8,787 nucleotides of DNA, taken from contig PMIU01000086.1 of assembly GCA_003157195.1 (NCBI GenBank), positions 1-8,787 of the forward strand, given 5' to 3'. Source of the DNA: Candidatus Nomurabacteria bacterium. Lineage in GTDB: Bacteria; Patescibacteriota; Minisyncoccia; Phycocordibacterales; UBA9973. This document shows, one piece after another, positions 4,558-8,787 of the stretch (within the stretch, counting starts at the first letter, position 1; the number at the start of each line of letters is the position of its first letter). Made by a program: the position numbers and the translations under genes. A model generated the notes under the pieces. The model was not told where the DNA came from, did not search any database, and worked only from the letters and a program-made list of their open reading frames with translations.

Positions 4558-5871
4558 TTAATTGGCTACCTTCGGCCGATATTGTATCGCCTCGAGGATG
4601 TGATTTGCTTCCACATTTTCGGAATTTTCCAGGTCAGCTATCGTGCGGGCTATTTTTATTACTCTGTGGTAGGCACGGGCAGATAATGCTAGTCTTTCGG
4701 CGCTATCATTCAAGAGTTCTTTCACTTCCGGTGAAAGCGGTACAAAAACTCCGAGCTCTTTCACATTCATTTCGCTGTTAGTTTTTATTTTGCGTTTTGC
4801 ATTTTTAAATCTTTTTTCCTGCATTAGTCGCGCACGCCTTACCCGCTCTTTTATGGTGTGTGTCCTTTCGCTCCTCACCACTTCATCGCTTAATTTTTTG
4901 TAATCCACATTTCCGACCGTCACCCACAAATCTATGCGGTCGATGATAGGCCCGGAAATTCTTCGCGCGTAACGGTCCAAGTCGTTTGGTTTGCAAATGC
5001 AAATTTTGTCTTTATTACCTTTGTTTCCACACGGGCAGGGATTCATCGCCGCGACTAAAATAAAATTCGAAGGAAAAATAGCCGAACCGCGCGCTCGAGA
5101 AATGGAAACGATGTTGTCTTCAAGTGGCTGGCGCAAAGCCTCGAGTACCCTCTTTTCGAATTCCGGAAATTCGTCGAGGAAAAGCACACCTTTGTGGGCC
5201 AAAGTTACTTCACCGGGCTTGGGATTTGTACCCCCGCCAATCATCGAGACGTAGCTCGCGGTATGATGCGGGGCACGAAAGGGCGGCTCGGTGACTAAAC
5301 TATCGTCCAAAAGGCCCACGATAGAGTGTATGCCGGTAATTTCTAAAATTTCATCATTCCCTAGCTCTGGTAATAAATGCGAAAACACCCTAGCCAGCAT
5401 CGTCTTACCGGTACCCGGTGGTCCGGATAAAGCAATGTTGTGCCCGCCGGCAGCCGCAATTTCCAGCCCGCGCTTGGCAGACTCTTGCCCTTTGATATCG
5501 GAAAAATCTATGTCGTGCACCGTATCTTTGTGCAATATCTGTGTCGGCTTTTGTGGTTTAATTTTAGGTCGTTCTTTTTCTAAGGGATTTCCTTTTCTAT
5601 CACGCTTTATTTCAGAGAGATGCTCAATAACTTCTTTTAAGGTGCGTGCGCCGTAAACAGTAATCCCCTTCACTAATGCCGCTTCTTCGGCATTCATAAT
5701 CGGCACAAATATTTCCTTGTAGCCAAGTTTCATGGCTTGTTCAGTCAGTGGCAACACTCCTTTGATGGGTTGCAGTTCCCCGTTCAAGGCAAGCTCGCCC
5801 AAGAATATTTTTCCTTTCGGCTCAAAATATATTTCCTCGCCGGAAAGCAAATATGCCAAAGCAATGGCCAA
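4558..5871 (-). CDS. comM: ComM/YifB Mg-chelatase-like AAA+ ATPase, main part (frame broken from its N-terminus)
   Basis: These 437 residues are the bulk of ComM (YifB), a hexameric AAA+ helicase that promotes branch migration during natural transformation in other bacteria. The stretch to about residue 85 finishes the N-terminal domain (GELALNGELQPIKGVLP). The ATPase domain has Walker A GPPGTGKT (150-157), the signature RAPHHTAS (199-206), GGGTNPKPGEVTLAHKG, and Walker B VLFLDE (229-234). Then comes NPCPCG (277-282), followed by CIC (291-293). The chelatase-type C-terminal domain contains SARAYHRVIKIARTIADLE. The TTG at 5871 is only the first start-like codon in this frame. Upstream in the same frame the bases read EGPYFD, which is the expected ComM continuation. 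With the fragment at 5873-6130 and one base removed, the gene gives 523 residues, close to the usual 500-510. No terminator is evident after the stop. Confidence 0.93.
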   Translation of the reverse strand: MAIALAYLLSGEEIYFEPKGKIFLGELALNGELQPIKGVLPLTEQAMKLGYKEIFVPIMNAEEAALVKGITVYGARTLKEVIEHLSEIKRDRKGNPLEKERPKIKPQKPTQILHKDTVHDIDFSDIKGQESAKRGLEIAAAGGHNIALSGPPGTGKTMLARVFSHLLPELGNDEILEITGIHSIVGLLDDSLVTEPPFRAPHHTASYVSMIGGGTNPKPGEVTLAHKGVLFLDEFPEFEKRVLEALRQPLEDNIVSISRARGSAIFPSNFILVAAMNPCPCGNKGNKDKICICKPNDLDRYARRISGPIIDRIDLWVTVGNVDYKKLSDEVVRSERTHTIKERVRRARLMQEKRFKNAKRKIKTNSEMNVKELGVFVPLSPEVKELLNDSAERLALSARAYHRVIKIARTIADLENSENVEANHILEAIQYRPKVAN

Positions 5872-5872
5872 A

Positions 5873-6130
5873 TCAAAATACGGGCCTTCTTTTTTTAAGG
5901 TCCGCCGGCGACAAAGAAATCACTATTTTTTGATTTTGATTTTTCGGGGACTTGAAGCCGGAATTCTTCAGAGCCGAACTCATTCTGTCTTTCGATTCAT
6001 CCACCGCTTTATCCGGCAAGCCGACGATAGTAAAAGCGTGCAAAGTTTTTTTGGTAATATCAACTTCAATAGTAACAATTTTCCCTTTCAGTAGATGCGT
6101 CTGGGCAGAATATACTCGTGAGAAAGACAT
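5873..6130 (-). CDS. comM: ComM/YifB N-terminal fragment, ending in a frameshift
   Basis: This 85-residue frame is the start of comM. It reads MSFSRVYSAQ, then VTIEVDI, FTIVGLPDKAVDESKDRM and IVISLSPADLKK, which match the ComM N-terminus segment by segment. After K80 the frame goes out of register and ends RRPVF-TGA. Dropping one A from the seven-A run restores KK-EGPYFDLAIALAY and joins it to the ATPase part. The ATG lies 17 nt after the dksA-like stop codon with no ribosome-binding site, so the two form an operon driven from the dksA promoter. If the shift is real and not corrected, this product alone would be inactive because it lacks the ATPase domain. Confidence 0.85.
   Translation of the reverse strand: MSFSRVYSAQTHLLKGKIVTIEVDITKKTLHAFTIVGLPDKAVDESKDRMSSALKNSGFKSPKNQNQKIVISLSPADLKKRRPVF
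5890..5896 (-). other. Frameshift site in comM: run of seven A (T7 on the + strand)
   Basis: The - strand reads CTT-AAAAAAA-GAAGG. Six As would keep ComM in frame (D-L-K-K-E-G-P-Y-F-D); the seventh breaks it. Homopolymer runs like this are sites of polymerase slippage, sequencing error and transcriptional slippage. Loss of one A in a share of transcripts would restore the full protein. Confidence 0.85.
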
Positions 6131-6147
6131 GTTTGATGATATTAGTT

Positions 6148-6507
6148 TTAAATATTTTCTTTATGCTTCTTGCAGGTTTGCGCAGCCGGGTTAGCTTCCA
6201 GGCGCGCTTGCTCAATATCTTTTTTACAAACTATACACTTGCCGAAAGACTCTCTATTTAGTCCTTTCAACGCTTTCAAGATATTATTTAGTCTTGGTTC
6301 CAGGGTCCTCAACATAGAGCTTCTCGCTTCGAAATCCTCAAACCTATCCGCTTTGTCATTCTCGTCCGCCTCGGGAGTACTTTGTTCTTCCGGGATGGCT
6401 TCCCAATCGCCCGTCTCGGGGTTCAGCTTGCCCATACCGCGCAATTCTTCCAAAAGCAAATCCCGTTCACTTTCCAATTTTTCTTTAATTTTTTTCTTGT
6501 CTAACAT
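6148..6507 (-). CDS. TraR/DksA-family zinc-finger protein
   Basis: The 119-residue protein belongs to the DksA/TraR family, which binds in the secondary channel of RNA polymerase and tunes initiation, in many bacteria with ppGpp. The N-terminal part is a charged coiled-coil arm (KKKIKEKLESERDLLLEELR, about 4-23) with an acidic stretch (EEQSTPEADENDKADRFEDF, about 40-59). The zinc finger is GKCIVCKKDIEQARLEANP, then TCKKH. C91, C94 and C112 are present, but the fourth ligand position is H115 where DksA proteins usually have cysteine, giving a C3H site. The start at 6507 is fixed by a TATTAT box ending 6 nt upstream, which predicts a leaderless mRNA. comM follows 17 nt after the stop. The promoter is back-to-back with that of the membrane-protein operon, with a perfect inverted repeat between them. 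Confidence 0.88.
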   Translation of the reverse strand: MLDKKKIKEKLESERDLLLEELRGMGKLNPETGDWEAIPEEQSTPEADENDKADRFEDFEARSSMLRTLEPRLNNILKALKGLNRESFGKCIVCKKDIEQARLEANPAAQTCKKHKENI

Positions 6508-6513
6508 ATGACA

Positions 6514-6541
6514 ATAATAACATAACTTGCTTTCCTAGCAA
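6514..6541 (-). promoter_or_regulatory. Promoter of the dksA-like gene and comM, predicted leaderless
   Basis: On the - strand TTGCTA (6541-6536), a 16-bp spacer and TATTAT (6519-6514) precede the ATG by 6 nt (TATTAT-TGTCAT-ATG), so the transcript should start at the start codon. The -35 lies inside the inverted repeat 6523-6545. Confidence 0.6.
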
Positions 6542-6545
6542 GTTA
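6523..6545. promoter_or_regulatory. Inverted repeat in the divergent intergenic region, candidate operator
   Basis: Arms TAACTTGCT (6523-6531) and AGCAAGTTA (6537-6545) are perfect, 9 bp each, around TTCCT. The repeat covers the -35 and most of the spacer of the dksA-side promoter and lies about 15 bp upstream of the -10 of the opposite operon. A dimeric regulator bound here could control both. No regulator gene is identified. Confidence 0.55.
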
Positions 6546-6556
6546 ATTAGTTTTTA

Positions 6557-6565
6557 TGTTAAAAT
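6557..6565 (+). promoter_or_regulatory. Extended -10 promoter of the + strand membrane operon, predicted leaderless
   Basis: TGT-TAAAAT is an extended -10 element (TGn plus hexamer 6560-6565). It ends exactly 6 nt before GTG 6572 (TAAAAT-ATCTCC-GTG), so the transcript should begin at the start codon. No clear -35 is present, as expected for extended -10 promoters. Confidence 0.55.
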
Positions 6566-6571
6566 ATCTCC

Positions 6572-6703
6572 GTGGACAAAAAATCAAAAATTTTAATCGC
6601 AGTATTCGTCATTGTTGTATTTATTTCCATTTTCCTTACCTACAAAAGAGCCTTTATCGATCGAAATTTTACAATTGTCGATGACACAACAGAGAGTCAA
6701 TAA
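6572..6703 (+). CDS. Small single-pass membrane protein, 43 aa, unknown function
   Basis: A GTG start opens a 43-residue frame: MDKKSKILIAVFVIVVFISI, then FLTYKRAFIDRN, ending VDDTTESQ. Three lysines precede one hydrophobic segment (about residues 7-23), then a short basic stretch and an acidic tail. By the positive-inside rule the orientation is ambiguous because positive residues flank both sides. It is too short to be a transporter or enzyme and resembles the small single-span accessory proteins that sit beside membrane systems. The start is supported by an extended -10 box ending exactly 6 nt upstream, and the stop is 5 nt before the transporter ATG, so it is probably the first gene of a three-gene operon. 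I do not recognise a family. Confidence 0.6.
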   Translation: MDKKSKILIAVFVIVVFISIFLTYKRAFIDRNFTIVDDTTESQ

Positions 6704-6708
6704 TTTTT

Positions 6709-7641
6709 ATGGAAAATTGGTTTCTTATAGCCTTAATAGCCCCGATTCTCTGGAGTATCGTCAATCATATCGATAAACACATTCTTTCCAGATATCAAGA
6801 AGGACAAGGGGTAAACGCGATACTTATTTTTTCTTCTCTCTCCTCGGTGGTCATTTTGCCATTTGTAATTTTCTTTCACCATTCTCAGATATTCAGTGTA
6901 CACTTCATTGATTTTTTATCACTAATTATTGTGGGTTTTATAAGCGCAACCGCCTTTTATTTTTATTTAAAGGCAATGAATATAGAGGAGGCTTCAACAG
7001 TAGTTCCATTGTTTCAATTGGTGCCGATTTTCGGTTATTTTTTAAGTTATTTTATATTAGGTGAATCTTTAAGCATTACCCAAGTTCTCTTTTCTTTGGT
7101 AATTTTATCCGGCATATTTATGATTTCTCTGGAAATTGATATAGATAATAAAATCACACTAAAAAAAGAAGTTCTATTTTTAATTGCCGTATCTTCTTTT
7201 TTATTTGCTCTGCATGATACTTTATTTAAAAAAATTGCCGTCGTTGATAGTTTTTGGATAGCTGTTTTTTGGCAATATGTTGGACTCACCTTGTTTGGCG
7301 TTATACTTTTAACATTTTTTAAAAAAAGCAGGCAAGATTTTGTTTTTATGGTTGGGAACGCCCAGGCAAATGTTTTATCTTTAAATGCTCTAAGTGAAAT
7401 TCTGTATATCATAGGCAATTTAGCGAATAATTTTGCCACCCTTTTGGCTCCGGTAGCGATTGTTTTGGTTGTTAGCAGTTATCAGCCGTTATTCGTCTTT
7501 ATCGGCGGCATATTCTTTACTTTATTTTTCCCAAAATTTATGGTGGAAAAAATTTCCACAAAACATTTTTTCCACAAACTGATTTCAATTTTTATTATAA
7601 TAATAGGCAGTGTATTCCTTTACACTTCCTCGTTGCATTAA
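6709..7641 (+). CDS. EamA/DMT-superfamily membrane transporter
   Basis: The 310-residue protein is a drug/metabolite-transporter (EamA) family permease of the inner membrane. It shows about ten hydrophobic spans arranged as two repeats of five: the first runs from about residue 4 to 140, the second from about 155 to 307. The end of the first repeat carries the family pattern AFYFYLKAMNIEEASTVVPL, then LFQLVPIFGYFLSYFILGE. A short hydrophilic linker (about 141-154, EIDIDNKITLKKEV) separates the halves. Members export or exchange small metabolites, amino acids or drugs; the substrate cannot be told from sequence. The ATG is 5 nt after the small membrane gene's stop, has no ribosome-binding site, and its own stop is 4 nt before the histidine-kinase ATG. 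All three genes therefore appear co-transcribed. The length is normal for the family. Confidence 0.88.
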   Translation: MENWFLIALIAPILWSIVNHIDKHILSRYQEGQGVNAILIFSSLSSVVILPFVIFFHHSQIFSVHFIDFLSLIIVGFISATAFYFYLKAMNIEEASTVVPLFQLVPIFGYFLSYFILGESLSITQVLFSLVILSGIFMISLEIDIDNKITLKKEVLFLIAVSSFLFALHDTLFKKIAVVDSFWIAVFWQYVGLTLFGVILLTFFKKSRQDFVFMVGNAQANVLSLNALSEILYIIGNLANNFATLLAPVAIVLVVSSYQPLFVFIGGIFFTLFFPKFMVEKISTKHFFHKLISIFIIIIGSVFLYTSSLH

Positions 7642-7645
7642 TTTT

Positions 7646-8755
7646 ATGGAACAACTTTGTCCTTGGGAAGGAGCTAAATTCTTAATATATTCATCTAATG
7701 TGCCTCAGCTTCTTTTTTATTCACACATTCCCGCAATGATTATTGCCCTGCTTGTCGGTTTTATAGTTTTTGCAAAAAGTGGAAAATCAAAAGTGGGAGT
7801 GATTCTCTTGGTGATAAACATTCTTTTCTTTTTATGGGCTATTTTCGACCTTATTTTATGGGCAACAAATAGACCAGACATGGTAATGTTCTTCTGGTCT
7901 ATGCAGGTACTAATAGAGCCACTCATATACTTGATCTCTTTTTACCTGACTTACTTATTTATAAAGAAACAAGACCTGCCGTTTAAGCCAAAATTATTGG
8001 CGATACTTTTATATTTCCCTGTTGTTGCGCTCTTGTCGTCGCATTACAATCTTCTGGGTGTAAACTTAAGTGATTGCACGGCTATAGAAAATTTTATCGC
8101 CCAGTATTTCACCTATATTGTGGAATTTATATTCATAGTTTCTATATTACTACTTGTTGACAGAGAATACCAAAAAAATTTAGATCTGAACAGAAAAAAA
8201 GAAATTTTAACTTTTGGTTTAGGAGTTATAGCCTTCTTGCTCGCTTTTTCCTGGGGTAATTTGATTGGGAGTTTCACTGATAATTGGACGTTAGCCCAGT
8301 TTGGTTTGATTGGCATGCCGATATTTGTCGTATTTTTGGCTTATTTGGTTATCAGGTTTCACAGTTTTAATATCAAGCTTTTCTCCACGCAGATATTGGT
8401 CGGAGGGCTAGCTATATTGATTGGCGCACAATTTTTCTTTATTAAAATACCAATTAATTTTGTGTTGACCGGCATTACATTTATCATCACAATAATTTTC
8501 GGTTATCTTTTAATCAAGTCCGTCAAAAAAGAGATTGCGCAAAAAGAAGAACTCGCTAAGCTCAACATCAGCCTCGAAGAATCCATCAAGCAAAGAGAAA
8601 GTCTCGTGCATTTGGTTACTCATAAGGTCAAGGGTTCTTTCACCCGCTCAAAATATATTTTTGCCGGCATATTGGACGGAACTTTCGGTGATGTTTCTCC
8701 CGACATAAAAAAATACGCGGAACAGGGTTTGGAATCAGACAATATGGGCATATAG
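7646..8755 (+). CDS. Membrane histidine kinase with N-terminal 7TM sensor, interrupted by a TAG codon
   Basis: The frame encodes 369 residues to a TAG codon. The first about 290 residues form seven or more membrane spans separated by short loops, typical of the histidine-kinase N-terminal 7TM sensor region. A coiled-coil linker follows (about 291-318, KEIAQKEELAKLNISLEESI). The dimerisation and phospho-acceptor helix is ESLVHLVTHKVKGSFTRSKY, with H326 the likely phosphorylated residue and H322 the alternative. After GLESDNMGI the frame meets TAG, yet the very next codons read TVDLVLNADN, the expected continuation of this kinase family's second helix. The catalytic ATPase domain would lie beyond the window. 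I start at ATG 7646, 4 nt after the transporter stop; an in-frame ATG at 7610 lies inside the transporter and is less likely. No response regulator is in view. Confidence 0.85.
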   Translation: MEQLCPWEGAKFLIYSSNVPQLLFYSHIPAMIIALLVGFIVFAKSGKSKVGVILLVINILFFLWAIFDLILWATNRPDMVMFFWSMQVLIEPLIYLISFYLTYLFIKKQDLPFKPKLLAILLYFPVVALLSSHYNLLGVNLSDCTAIENFIAQYFTYIVEFIFIVSILLLVDREYQKNLDLNRKKEILTFGLGVIAFLLAFSWGNLIGSFTDNWTLAQFGLIGMPIFVVFLAYLVIRFHSFNIKLFSTQILVGGLAILIGAQFFFIKIPINFVLTGITFIITIIFGYLLIKSVKKEIAQKEELAKLNISLEESIKQRESLVHLVTHKVKGSFTRSKYIFAGILDGTFGDVSPDIKKYAEQGLESDNMGI

Positions 8756-8787
8756 ACGGTAGACCTGGTTTTGAATGCGGACAATCT
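8753..8787 (+). other. In-frame amber codon and continuing kinase frame to the window end
   Basis: TAG at 8753-8755 is followed in the same frame by ACG-GTA-GAC-CTG-GTT-TTG-AAT-GCG-GAC-AAT, which reads TVDLVLNADN and fits the kinase family. A single base change (for example GAG to TAG, Glu to stop) explains it. The reading frame is not shifted. The 3' part of the gene is outside the window. Confidence 0.75.

Noticed and set aside
4541..4560. Small hairpin with a T-run at the comM 3' end
   Set aside because: The 6-bp stem needs a wobble, its T-run is only four bases and lies on the + strand, so it would not terminate comM.
5291..6511. Long + strand open frames opposite comM and the dksA-like gene (5291-5656, 5732-6094, 6170-6511)
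   Set aside because: They are shadows of well-identified - strand genes, have no start signals, and their translations have no recognisable pattern.
5880..8755. UGA-to-glycine recoding (as in Absconditabacteria/Gracilibacteria) to explain the broken genes
   Set aside because: Reading through the TGA at the end of the comM fragment stays in the wrong frame, the kinase stop is TAG, and the zinc-ribbon gene ends normally with TGA.
1..8787. Avoidance of GGNCC sites as evidence for the endonuclease specificity
   Set aside because: Several GGNCC sites are present (for example GGCCC near 1329, GGGCC at 3640-3644, GGTCC at 5899-5903), so local avoidance cannot be claimed; methylation would protect them.
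1..8787. CRISPR array, insertion sequence or prophage
   Set aside because: No regularly spaced direct repeats, transposase, integrase or phage structural genes are visible.

Overview
The window most resembles a chromosomal segment of a Candidate Phyla Radiation / Patescibacteria (Parcubacteria-like) bacterium. This is inferred from gene content and style: compact genes, almost no Shine-Dalgarno sequences, several start codons placed so close to a -10 box that the mRNA should be leaderless, a small DksA/TraR-type zinc protein next to comM, and a 7TM histidine kinase of the kind common in these genomes. No rRNA or tRNA is present, so the taxon is an inference.

Layout. (1) 1-85 is the 3' end of an HU-type DNA-binding protein gene on the + strand, followed by a perfect palindrome and a strong terminator. 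(2) 148-270 looks like a complete free-standing small-RNA gene: promoter, compact three-way-junction fold, and its own terminator. (3) 285-2645 (- strand) is an AT-rich type II restriction-modification operon: a DNA methyltransferase followed 3 nt later by a TdeIII-family endonuclease. (4) 2675-3581 (- strand) is an SOS unit. A near-consensus promoter holds a GAAC-N4-GTTC LexA box in its spacer and drives a 73-residue unknown protein that overlaps lexA. No terminator separates lexA from the methyltransferase, so SOS transcription may run into the restriction operon. (5) 3582-4500 is a GC-richer block dense in inverted repeats, with a zinc-ribbon ORF and another unknown ORF on the - strand. (6) 4558-6507 (- strand) is a dksA-like gene followed by comM (Mg-chelatase-like AAA+ ATPase). 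comM is split by a one-nucleotide frameshift at a seven-A run. (7) 6508-8787 (+ strand) is a divergent operon: a 43-residue single-pass membrane protein with a GTG start, an EamA/DMT transporter, and a 7TM histidine kinase whose frame is broken by one TAG codon just before the window ends.

Points most worth a second look: the unassigned sRNA at 183-270; the coupling of an SOS operon to a restriction-modification system; the unknown SOS-operon protein; the recurrent -10-to-start spacing of exactly 6 nt (leaderless mRNAs); the long leader palindrome with a competing stem; and two single-nucleotide lesions (comM, histidine kinase) that are decay, recoding or assembly error.
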